A stretch of DNA of 64,000 nt from Bacteroidales bacterium (GTDB lineage: Bacteria > Bacteroidota > Bacteroidia > Bacteroidales > Paludibacteraceae), in contig JALFYY010000013.1 in the NCBI GenBank assembly GCA_022783865.1, positions 1 to 64,000 on the forward strand. The letters are read 5' to 3'. Below, piece by piece: positions 1 to 7,096 of the stretch. Each line of letters begins with the position of its first letter. Positions within the stretch are counted from its first letter, which is position 1. The notes below the pieces were generated by a model that was not told where the DNA came from, did no database searches, and saw only the letters and a list, made by a program, of their open reading frames with translations. Both the position numbers and the translations under genes were made by a program.

Positions 1-114
1 GACTTTACAGAAGAGCAAATTAAACAGATACAGGATAAGATAAACAGAAGACCAAGAGCTAAATTGAAATTTAACACACCGCTCACGGTCTTTAATAACA
101 AACTATTAACGTAG
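1..114 (+). CDS. IS30-family transposase, C-terminal fragment cut by the window edge
   Basis: Frame 1 is open from the first base to a TAG at 112-114 and encodes 37 residues containing QIQDKINRRPRAKLKFNTPL. The NRRPR/LKF.TPL pattern is the conserved C-terminal end of IS30-family DDE transposases (usual form LNNRPRKxLxxxTPxEVF). The rest of the gene lies outside the window. It is absent from the ORF track because it has no start here. I am fairly sure of the family, less sure that the missing part is intact. Confidence 0.8.
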   Translation, partial: DFTEEQIKQIQDKINRRPRAKLKFNTPLTVFNNKLLT

Positions 115-135
115 TTGCATTTTGATGTGGAATGT
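1..135 (+). mobile_element. right end of an IS30-like insertion sequence
   Basis: The transposase stop is followed at once by GTTGCATTTTGATGTGGAAT (114-133), which has the look of the terminal inverted repeat that normally sits right after IS30-type transposase genes. The left end is outside the window, so the exact border is a guess. The element ends roughly 30 bp before the acpP promoter. Confidence 0.5.
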
Positions 136-161
136 TTAAAAAGCGGTTTTAGGAACAAATA

Positions 162-193
162 TTTGCGTATGTCAGAAAGTTGTAGTAATTTTG
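162..193 (+). promoter_or_regulatory. Bacteroidota promoter of the acpP operon
   Basis: TTTG at 162-165 and TAATTTTG at 186-193 are separated by exactly 20 nt, matching the primary sigma factor consensus of this phylum. The spacer GCGTATGTCAGAAAGTTG is almost the same as in the rpsF and riboswitch promoters (see findings). Confidence 0.85.
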
Positions 194-259
194 CTCCGTT
201 TTTTGCGGCGTAGTCGCATAAATCAATTCGATTAAGTTAAACTTAAATAAATTATTATT

Positions 260-496
260 ATGTCAGAAATCGAAGCAAAAGTAAAAGCAATTATTGTAGA
301 AAAATTAGGTAAAGACGAATCTGCAATAAACATGGATACTAACTTCATTACCGACTTGAACGCTGATTCGTTGGATATGGTGGAGTTGATTATGGAGTTT
401 GAAAATCAGTTTGGTATTCAGATCCCTGATGGTGACGAAACCAAGATTGCTACCGTGGGTGACGCTGTTGCTTACATCGAAAAGGCAATCGCTTAA
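260..496 (+). CDS. acpP: acyl carrier protein
   Basis: This 78-residue acidic protein carries growing acyl chains in type II fatty acid synthesis. The phosphopantetheine attachment motif [11 protein letters not shown] is intact, with Ser37 as the modified residue. The length is standard for AcpP. The leader before the ATG is A/T rich (AAATAAATTATTATT) and has no Shine-Dalgarno site, which is normal in Bacteroidota. It is the first gene of an acpP-fabF-rnc unit, and fabF starts 20 nt after its stop. Identification is secure. Confidence 0.97.
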   Translation: MSEIEAKVKAIIVEKLGKDESAINMDTNFITDLNADSLDMVELIMEFENQFGIQIPDGDETKIATVGDAVAYIEKAIA

Positions 497-516
497 GGCG
501 AAAGATACTTAACTTT

Positions 517-1773
517 ATGGAGTTAAAAAGAGTAGTTGTAACCGGTTTGGGAGTCGTGACTCCTATTGGCAACGATGTGCAAACCATGTGGGATGCCATG
601 TTGCAAGGGAAGAGTGGTGCCGGACCTATTACACGCTTTGATGCATCAAAGTTCCGTACGCAGTTTGCATGCGAAGTCAAGGACTTTGATGCATCTTCTT
701 TTATGGATAGGGCAGAATTGCGCAAAATGGACTTGTGTTCGGAGTTTGCGCTCTATTGTGCCAAACAGGCGATGGACGATGCCGCTTTTGATTTGGAGAA
801 TGAGAACAAGCACCGCATGGGTGTAATATGGGGAAGCGGTATGGGAGGCGTCAAATCCTATGAAGAAAACGTTTCAAGTTACGTTAGCAACGGTAATCCG
901 CGTTTCAATCCGTTCTTTGTGCCGAAAGTCATCAGTAATATGACGGCGGGGCACATAGCTATTCTATTTAGTCTGAAAGGCGTGAACTTCACTACCGTAT
1001 CGGCTTGCGCCAGTTCGAACCATGCGATTATCAATGCATACAACTATATCCGTTTGAACAAGGCGGATGTTATCCTCACAGGAGGTAGCGAAGCTGCTAT
1101 CGAGGTAACGGGTATCGGTGGTTTCAATGCCATGCATGCGCTCTCTACGCGCAACGATGAGCCGCTGACGGCTTCACGTCCGTTCTCTGCTTCGCGCGAC
1201 GGCTTTGTGCTGGGTGAAGGTGGCGGCTGTCTGGTATTGGAAGAATATGAGCATGCACGTCGCCGTGGTGCACATATCTATGCCGAGATTGTAGGTACAG
1301 GTGCCAACGACGATGCCTATCATATGACGGCTCCCGATGCCGAAGGCAAAGGGGCGGCAGAGGTAATGCAGTTGGCGCTTGAAGAGTCTGGTTTGCGTCC
1401 GTCGGATATCGACTATATCAATACGCATGGCACTTCTACACCGCTTGGCGATGTGGCGGAAGTGAATGCTATCAAAGAGGTATTCGGCGAATATGCATAT
1501 AAACTCAACATCAGTTCTACCAAATCGATGACGGGTCACCTCTTAGGCGGTACAGGAGCTGTGGAGGCAGTGGCATCTATAATGGCTATTCAGCACGATA
1601 TCATTCCGCCTACTATCAATCATCAGGAAGGCGATGAAGATGAGCATATCGATTATAAGCTGAATTTCACTTTCAACAAGCCCCAACATCGTGTCGTTAA
1701 CTATGCACTTTCTAACAATTTCGGTTTTGGCGGACACAATGCCTGCCTTATCTTCAAAAAACCGGAGGCGTAA
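517..1773 (+). CDS. fabF: beta-ketoacyl-ACP synthase II
   Basis: This enzyme condenses malonyl-ACP with acyl-ACP in fatty acid elongation. At 418 residues it fits FabF (E. coli about 413). The Cys-His-His set is visible: Cys164 in VSACASSNHA, His304 in NTHGTSTPLGD, and His341 in KSMTGHLLGG with Lys336. The C-terminal NNFGFGGHNA loop is also present. It lies directly after acpP, the usual bacterial arrangement, and its TAA abuts the GTG start of rnc, suggesting coupled translation. Confidence 0.97.
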   Translation: MELKRVVVTGLGVVTPIGNDVQTMWDAMLQGKSGAGPITRFDASKFRTQFACEVKDFDASSFMDRAELRKMDLCSEFALYCAKQAMDDAAFDLENENKHRMGVIWGSGMGGVKSYEENVSSYVSNGNPRFNPFFVPKVISNMTAGHIAILFSLKGVNFTTVSACASSNHAIINAYNYIRLNKADVILTGGSEAAIEVTGIGGFNAMHALSTRNDEPLTASRPFSASRDGFVLGEGGGCLVLEEYEHARRRGAHIYAEIVGTGANDDAYHMTAPDAEGKGAAEVMQLALEESGLRPSDIDYINTHGTSTPLGDVAEVNAIKEVFGEYAYKLNISSTKSMTGHLLGGTGAVEAVASIMAIQHDIIPPTINHQEGDEDEHIDYKLNFTFNKPQHRVVNYALSNNFGFGGHNACLIFKKPEA

Positions 1774-2487
1774 GTGAACCGGCAAACGTTGATAAACAAA
1801 CTAAGGCTTCTCTTTGCAAAACAGGAGAAGCTTTATTCGTTTTGGTACGGTTTGCTCGGCTTTTATCCCAATAACCTTTCTCTCTACGATCAGGCTCTGA
1901 CACATCGTTCTTCCAAACAAGGTAACAATGAACGACTTGAATACTTAGGCGATGCCGTATTGGGTTTGGTGGTAGCGGATATTCTTTGCCGGCTTTATCC
2001 TTCCGCTTCAGAGGGCTTTCTCACTCGGGCGCGAGCCAAGATGGTTTCGCGCGAGCATCTGAATAAAGTGGCATACCGGTTGCAACTCCATCAGTATCTC
2101 AAAGTTGGGGTGAATATCCGGGAGAATGCTGATAACCTCTATGGCAATGCGCTTGAAGCTTTGGTGGGCGCTATATATGCAGATGCCGGATATCAGGCAG
2201 CGGAGCGGTTTATACGCCAGCATGTCATCACGAAAGACGAACAGCAACTCAAACATTTCTTGGAGAAGGAGATAGATTTCAAATCGCGACTGTTGGAATG
2301 GGGGCAACGCCGGCATAAGAAAGTGGAATTTGTTTTTCTCCGTGATAATTACGAAGCCGCTCACGACCGGCATGCTTTTCTGTTTGAAGTCCAAATAGAC
2401 GGGGAAGCAGTGGCGCAAGCAGCCGGCAAAACCAAACTCGAAGCACAACAGATAGTGGCAAAAAAGACTCTCCGATTGCTGAAATAG
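1774..2487 (+). CDS. rnc: ribonuclease III
   Basis: This 237-residue double-strand RNA endonuclease processes rRNA and mRNA. It starts with GTG immediately after the fabF stop. The signature NERLEYLGDAVLG (residues 52-64) supplies Glu53, Glu56 and Asp60. The second acidic pair reads GNALEALVGAIYAD, so Glu128 is present, but the position aligned with E. coli Asp114 is Asn125. A double-stranded RNA binding domain fills about residues 160-237. Order acpP-fabF-rnc is widely conserved. Confidence 0.95.
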   Translation: MNRQTLINKLRLLFAKQEKLYSFWYGLLGFYPNNLSLYDQALTHRSSKQGNNERLEYLGDAVLGLVVADILCRLYPSASEGFLTRARAKMVSREHLNKVAYRLQLHQYLKVGVNIRENADNLYGNALEALVGAIYADAGYQAAERFIRQHVITKDEQQLKHFLEKEIDFKSRLLEWGQRRHKKVEFVFLRDNYEAAHDRHAFLFEVQIDGEAVAQAAGKTKLEAQQIVAKKTLRLLK

Positions 2488-2544
2488 TTTGCTTTTTCAC
2501 TGATTTTGTCCCTTTTGGAGCGCATATTGTTCGAATTTGCTGAA

Positions 2545-2580
2545 TTTGTGCGGTCATTCCGATTATTATTTGTAACTTTG
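2545..2580 (+). promoter_or_regulatory. probable promoter of the DUF2582 gene
   Basis: TAACTTTG at 2573-2580 is a good -7 element, 29 bp before the ATG. The best TTTG (2545-2548) is 24 nt upstream, longer than ideal, so the -33 assignment is weak. Confidence 0.5.
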
Positions 2581-2609
2581 CAACACGATTACAAAAACAA
2601 GGTATTATT

Positions 2610-2810
2610 ATGTTAACAGTTAAAATCGGTGAGAATGCCGGACTCGTCTGGAATGCACTGCAAGGTGGTGCACTCACAGCCAAAGCGTTGAAAAAAGCAA
2701 CCAAACTCAAGGAAGCAGATTTGAATATGGCTCTCGGTTGGTTGGCTCGCGAAAACAACATCAGTTTCGAGATTTCCGAAACAGATACATTTATCTCATT
2801 GCGCAAGTAA
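2610..2810 (+). CDS. small winged helix-turn-helix protein (DUF2582 family)
   Basis: The 66-residue protein (GENAGLVWNAL..GGALTAKALKKATKLKEADLNMALGWL) matches my memory of the DUF2582 winged-helix family, a stand-alone domain common in Bacteroidota. The pattern of helix, turn and recognition helix followed by a beta wing (ISFEISETDTFISL) is visible. It is likely a DNA-binding or protein-interaction module; no target is evident. It has its own promoter-like sequence and a strong terminator, so it is probably monocistronic. Confidence 0.8.
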   Translation: MLTVKIGENAGLVWNALQGGALTAKALKKATKLKEADLNMALGWLARENNISFEISETDTFISLRK

Positions 2811-2835
2811 GCGTATTTTCAGGGATAATAAACAG

Positions 2836-2876
2836 AGAGAATGTGTCGGATTTTTATTTTGACACATTCTCTTTTT
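2836..2876 (+). terminator. rho-independent terminator after the DUF2582 gene
   Basis: A 12-bp perfect stem (AGAGAATGTGTC at 2836-2847 with GACACATTCTCT at 2861-2872) is followed by a T run. Confidence 0.9.
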
Positions 2877-3058
2877 GTGTAGCAGTTGTTGTATAGGTAT
2901 AGCGGATAGGTTCACATTTGTTTATCTTCCTGTTTTGCTTCTGCTTGAAGTTTCTTTGATTCAAAAATTCTTGTTGTACAACGATAATCGGGAATATACA
3001 AAGCAACCGGCACTATGATTGGTGCCGGTCGCCGCTTTGTCCAGGTTTTGGTAGAACC
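2877..3058. other. convergent intergenic spacer
   Basis: No gene is visible. The only structure noted is a 10-bp palindrome GTTGTACAAC at 2973-2982, similar in core to the palindromes around the pyrE promoter, and the weak hairpin listed at 3006-3029. Confidence 0.5.
3006..3029 (-). terminator. possible terminator of the OmpA/TPR lipoprotein gene
   Basis: An 8-bp stem (ACCGGCAC at 3006-3013 with GTGCCGGT at 3022-3029) lies 30 bp past the minus-strand stop. The following T stretch is short, so this is tentative. Confidence 0.4.
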
Positions 3059-4747
3059 TTATTTTACAATAGCATTAAATTGGTCGTCGTTAGCAAACTT
3101 CGAGAATTCGATATCTTTTGCAGCTTTTGCTTTCATGCTTGCGTCACGGCTGATGGCTGTTTGCAAGTTGGAGTAAACGGCTTGACGGTCGTTGGTGCGG
3201 GCACCTACGATAGCGAGCAAATAAGCAGTGGTTGCATTCGGATTCTGTACTTTCTCCAATGTCTGACGGGCACCGGCATAGTTTTCATCCAAAATCTGTT
3301 GAACAGCAGCATTGTTGGTTGCGCTGTTGCCATAAGAACGTTGCGCATTGTTGTAGTCACCACGCATTGTATAGTAAGTACCCATAGCTGCGGACAGGTT
3401 TGCCGATGTTCCGGCAGCTTTGCCAAGATATACGTTGGCTTTGTCCAAATCGTTTTCTGCCATAGCGGCTACAGCAGCGTTGTAGTTTACATCAGGATTG
3501 TTAGGCTCGATTTCCAAAGCTTTGGCATAGCAACGGCGTGCTTCTGCCACATTGCCTTGCTCAAAATAAATCATACCCAGGTTGTTGTGAGTACGGTAGT
3601 CGTTGCCGTAAAGTTCGATACCTTTCTTATAGATGCGTGCCTTTTCGTTTTTGTCGTTGGTCAGGGTTGCGGCATACAGCAGTTCGTCAACAGAAAGTTG
3701 TACAGGATCTGTAGCAACCAACGATTGGATTTCATCGTCTGATTTTCCGATAAGGTCGGTGGTCAGAATCAGACGTGAACGGCGCAATGCGGGAAGAATT
3801 TCATCAGCGATGGTTTTATAAACGGTAGAGAGATTCTTGATTTGTGCTTCACGTTCTTCGGGGTCAGAGTACATGGAAAGCACGCGGAGTACCAACTCTT
3901 TGTCCTGAATATTGCTGTTCTCCATAAGAGTTTGGAAGCCTTCCCAGTCTTCTGCTGTGATATTGCTTTCGATACCTGTTTGGATTTTGGCTTTTTTGAG
4001 TTCGCGTTGCAGGAATTTTTGTGCAACAGCCTGGCGTTGTTCTGCCAATTTCTCATTTTGGTTTTCTTTGCCGTCAGGAGAAGCGTAGCCGGCAACTTCG
4101 ATTTTGTTGATTTCTTTGTTTTCGGCTGCATTGGCATCCAAGATGGCAGATTTCAAATCGGCGATTTTAGCAGATCTGGTTTCTGAGTAGCGCAGGTTGG
4201 CCTGGTTGATGAGGAACTTGATGTCAGCCTCTTGGATTTCTTGGATAATACGTTGGAATTTGTCGGGAGTAACAGCAGCCTTGTTGTCGCAAGCGGTAGC
4301 CAATTGAGCTGTTGCAACTACACCGTCAGCTACTTTCAAATCCGGAATTTCGATGGTCTTCTTGCCTACTACGGCATTGAAGCGCAAGTAGAGTTCTGCT
4401 TGTGCCATGTCAGGTATATAAACGCAAGAGAAAGTTTGCTTGTAAGCACCACCTGCTTTGTAGTTAACCGTTTTGCCGTTCTCTTTGGCTTTCTCACCTA
4501 CATAAACAACGGGTTCGCCCACTGTTTCTGTACCGTTGTATTTCAAGACGGGCGTAACGGTGAGGACACCTTTCTTTACAAATTTCTTCTCAGGAAAAGT
4601 TCCGTTGATGTCAGCGGTTATTTTTCCGCCGACTACGGTCAACGGGTTGGGATTAACCGTAATGTTCTCAGGTTGTTGCAACTTGTTGTTGCAAGAAGTC
4701 AGCAAGGCCACAGCCAATACTGATACAATGAATAGACCTTTTTTCAT
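3059..4747 (-). CDS. OmpA-like/TPR outer-membrane lipoprotein
   Basis: 562 residues. The N-terminus MKKGLFIVSVLAVALLTSC is a lipoprotein signal with lipid-accepting Cys19. Residues about 170-330 have an OmpA-like peptidoglycan-binding flavour (NKIEVAGYASPDGKENQNEKLAEQRA-type segment, split here by normal substitutions). Residues about 365-560 form TPR-type helices (HNNLGMIYFEQGNVAEARR, YAKALEIEPNNPDVNYNAA). This architecture is common in Bacteroidales surface or periplasmic lipoproteins; the cellular role is unknown. It is likely anchored to the outer membrane and may contact peptidoglycan. A promoter lies 120 bp upstream; it appears monocistronic. Confidence 0.8.
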   Translation of the reverse strand: MKKGLFIVSVLAVALLTSCNNKLQQPENITVNPNPLTVVGGKITADINGTFPEKKFVKKGVLTVTPVLKYNGTETVGEPVVYVGEKAKENGKTVNYKAGGAYKQTFSCVYIPDMAQAELYLRFNAVVGKKTIEIPDLKVADGVVATAQLATACDNKAAVTPDKFQRIIQEIQEADIKFLINQANLRYSETRSAKIADLKSAILDANAAENKEINKIEVAGYASPDGKENQNEKLAEQRQAVAQKFLQRELKKAKIQTGIESNITAEDWEGFQTLMENSNIQDKELVLRVLSMYSDPEEREAQIKNLSTVYKTIADEILPALRRSRLILTTDLIGKSDDEIQSLVATDPVQLSVDELLYAATLTNDKNEKARIYKKGIELYGNDYRTHNNLGMIYFEQGNVAEARRCYAKALEIEPNNPDVNYNAAVAAMAENDLDKANVYLGKAAGTSANLSAAMGTYYTMRGDYNNAQRSYGNSATNNAAVQQILDENYAGARQTLEKVQNPNATTAYLLAIVGARTNDRQAVYSNLQTAISRDASMKAKAAKDIEFSKFANDDQFNAIVK

Positions 4748-4868
4748 ATTGATTTATATTTGTTTTTATTATTAATCTTGCCACTTTGTGACCGGAGTGT
4801 TTTGTGCCTGCATATTCTGTCAAAGTGCAGGAAATATTACATGATTTGCCACTCCATACAATATGGTG

Positions 4869-4900
4869 CAAAGATACGAATATATTTCGGTCTGAACAAT
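4869..4900 (-). promoter_or_regulatory. promoter of the OmpA/TPR lipoprotein gene
   Basis: Read on the minus strand, ATTG (4897-4900) and TATCTTTG (4869-4876) are spaced by 20 nt. The -7 is perfect and the -33 has one mismatch. The leader to the ATG is about 120 nt. Confidence 0.7.
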
Positions 4901-5087
4901 AGTTTTGCGTGATTTCTGTGTTTTTTCTTCAAATCCGCCATATTCTATCTATAAACAATGTTCGTTTGCCGTAGAATGTGGCATGTAGGAGCTATTGTGT
5001 ATTGTCGGGAAAAGATTATTTAGATATGCTGTCTGATAAGAAACCTTTCTTTGTATTGCGAGCGAGACGTCTACATTTCGACAGGGT

Positions 5088-5285
5088 GTTAATGATTTTT
5101 AATAGTTGCCGAAAAAGGGGCATTTCTCAGGGGCAAAAATGGGCGGAGTTTGGTGATTTTTGGGCGTATTTTATAGTGCGTTCCTGTTCAGTTGTTCTTC
5201 ATTCGTTCTTCATTGCCTGTTCAAATATAGCTTGCAAGTCAATGGTAATGGGCTACCACAGCGCTTTTTTATCTTTTTTAACGCA
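5088..5285 (+). repeat. dispersed ~200-bp repeat, copy A
   Basis: This segment aligns along its length with the reverse complement of 50614-50808. The most conserved core includes GTGCGTTCCTGTTCA, CATTGCCTGTTCAAATATA and AGCGCTTTTTTATCTTTTTT. The 106-residue track ORF over it (4978-5298) has no recognised domain and is treated as part of the repeat. Possible natures are a degenerate non-autonomous mobile element or a structured RNA. Confidence 0.75.
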
Positions 5286-5425
5286 GCGATTCGTTTAAAC
5301 CTGACATGCAGGTGAAAACAGCAAGATTTTACAGTGTTTTACCGGACAGTAATATTAGGATAGACACGATACAAAACCGCAAAATTTGATGTCGCTATGC
5401 TGTTGCTTTGAATTTTGAACAAATA

Positions 5426-5457
5426 TTTGTGTGAGTCAGAAACTTGTAGTACCTTTG
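5426..5457 (+). promoter_or_regulatory. promoter of the cobalamin-riboswitch transcription unit
   Basis: TTTG at 5426-5429 and TACCTTTG at 5450-5457 are spaced by 20 nt. It lies 27 bp before the riboswitch. The spacer TGTGAGTCAGAAACTTGTAG closely resembles those of acpP and rpsF. Confidence 0.88.
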
Positions 5458-5483
5458 TCGCGTCATTGGCGAATGATACAAAA

Positions 5484-5684
5484 TGTAGGTGTCGGTTCGT
5501 GTGCGCAGGTACACGATGAAAAGAGAATCAGGTGAAAGTCCTGAACAGACCCGCTGCTGTAAGTTTCTTGCGGTTGCACAGTTGCAACCCGAATGCCGGT
5601 ACAAGCAAAGCCATTGCGGAAACATCAGTCCGTGAGAAGGCGTACCAAGCAGGAAACAAGTCAGAAGAACTGCCGATACTATAG
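5484..5684 (+). ncRNA. cobalamin (B12) riboswitch
   Basis: The conserved parts occur in order: GTGTCGGT at 5489-5496 can pair with GCCGATAC at 5672-5679 as P1; AGGTGAAAGTCCTG (5530-5543); CGCTGCTGTAAG; a B12-box variant AAGCCATTGCGGAAAC (5607-5622); and GTGAGAAGGCG (5632-5642). Length (~200 nt) fits the class. By analogy it lowers downstream expression when adenosylcobalamin or a related corrinoid binds. The next genes are two T9SS-exported surface proteins. Confidence 0.9.
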
Positions 5685-5806
5685 GTTCAGATATGCTTTC
5701 GAGGAAAAAGAGCAGAACCATGGCGGCAGGCATACAGCAATGCATACCCGTATCGAAAATGATACTAGGCAGCAGATAGCAAAGGCAATGCGACATGATA
5801 TTTAGG

Positions 5807-5858
5807 CACATCTTTTCCTGAAGCAGAAGGCTACGGAAAGATGTGTCTTCTGTTTCTT
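5807..5858 (+). terminator. hairpin between riboswitch and first gene, possible attenuator
   Basis: CACATCTTTTCC (5807-5818) pairs with GGAAAGATGTG (5835-5845), giving an 11-bp stem with one bulge, followed by TCTTCTGTTTCTT. It could be the expression platform of the riboswitch or an intrinsic attenuator. The T tract is interrupted. Confidence 0.6.
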
Positions 5859-5916
5859 GACGGGTGTTTTTTCTCGTCGGCTGTTTGACGAATAACACGC
5901 AAACAGTGATTATACA

Positions 5917-7077
5917 ATGCTAATACGTACATTCCTTTTAGGGCTTTGCCTGTCGGTGGTGATACAGACTGCTGCTGCAAATCCATGTGCAGCAACGGTT
6001 TATACCTATCAGCCGGCACCCGGGCAATTCGTAAATTTGTTGCCTGCCTACGCAGATGGCGATACTTCGGATGATATGTGCCGCAAGGTGGAAGCGGCAT
6101 GGCTACAGCAAACTCCCGTTACCTTAGGCGCATGGGGCGGCTATGTGGTATTCGGCTTCGACCATATGGTGGCGAATGTACCCGATGAATACGATTTGTG
6201 TATTTTGGGTAACGCTTCAGTTGCCAAGCAAAGTGCCGACGGACGTTATTGGGGTGCGGCAGAACCCGGTAGCGTAATGGTCAGTTACGATGCCAATGGC
6301 AACGGGCTGCCCGACGACGAGTGGTATCACTTGGCAGGTAGTGAACACGGCAATACCGCCACTGTGCACGATTATGTCTGTACCTATCATCGCCCTGCTG
6401 CCGCCCATCAGCCGGTGGCGGGTGTTTCATGGAAATATCTTACTGATTCGCTCTATATACGCTGGACGGATAACCAAGGCGGGGCAGGGTATGTTTCCAA
6501 AAACAGTTTCCATAAGCAGGACTACTGGCCCTTGTGGGTGAGTGCGGACGAGTTGGCGTTTTCGGGAGTGCGGTTGCCCGACAATGTGGAAATGCTTGGT
6601 ACCGCCGGCACCAACAATATTCTTTGGTGCTACGATTACGGTTATACCGATGTGTTTGCCAACAACGACGAGCGTAATCGCATGAAGATAGATTGGGCGG
6701 TGGACGCACAAGGTAATTCGGTCTTTTTGCCGGGAATACATTTTGTAAAGGTATATACTGCCGTCAATCAATATGCAGGTTGGACGGGCGAGGTATCTAC
6801 CGAAGTAGCCGGTGCCTTCGATTTGCACGCCACCTCCACTACGGCATGTGAACATACCGCCTCGCAACCGTCAGTCACCCTGTTATCCAATCCTGTTCGG
6901 GAAACGATGGTGATAACATCGTCAACGACACAACATGCGGCTGTGTACAACTTGCATGGGCATCTTCTGTTCAATATCAATCTGTCTGCCGGCACAAACC
7001 GTATCTCATGCTCTTTGCCCCAATGCATCTATCTTCTGCAATACGATGGCGGAGCTTTGCGATTCTTGAAACAATAA
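5917..7077 (+). CDS. cobalamin-regulated T9SS-exported surface protein
   Basis: 386 residues. A Sec signal peptide covers about residues 1-21 (MLIRTFLLGLCLSVVIQTAAA). The body contains GAWGGYVVFGFDHMVAN, SYDANGNGLPDDEWYHLAGSE and FVKVYTAVNQ, a pattern I recall from Bacteroidota surface proteins found under cobalamin riboswitches. The last ~70 residues resemble a T9SS type A sorting domain (SNPVRETMVI through a terminal RFLKQ), so the protein should cross the outer membrane by T9SS and be anchored or released. It is the first gene after the riboswitch, 20 bp from the giant gene. Corrinoid capture is an inference; no BtuB transporter is nearby. Confidence 0.8.
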   Translation: MLIRTFLLGLCLSVVIQTAAANPCAATVYTYQPAPGQFVNLLPAYADGDTSDDMCRKVEAAWLQQTPVTLGAWGGYVVFGFDHMVANVPDEYDLCILGNASVAKQSADGRYWGAAEPGSVMVSYDANGNGLPDDEWYHLAGSEHGNTATVHDYVCTYHRPAAAHQPVAGVSWKYLTDSLYIRWTDNQGGAGYVSKNSFHKQDYWPLWVSADELAFSGVRLPDNVEMLGTAGTNNILWCYDYGYTDVFANNDERNRMKIDWAVDAQGNSVFLPGIHFVKVYTAVNQYAGWTGEVSTEVAGAFDLHATSTTACEHTASQPSVTLLSNPVRETMVITSSTTQHAAVYNLHGHLLFNINLSAGTNRISCSLPQCIYLLQYDGGALRFLKQ

Positions 7078-7096
7078 CAAACAAATTCATATTATC

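Noticed and set aside
4978-5298. 106-residue plus-strand ORF
   Set aside because: It covers dispersed repeat copy A and unrelated flank; no start context or domain. The shared short peptide with copy B does not prove coding.
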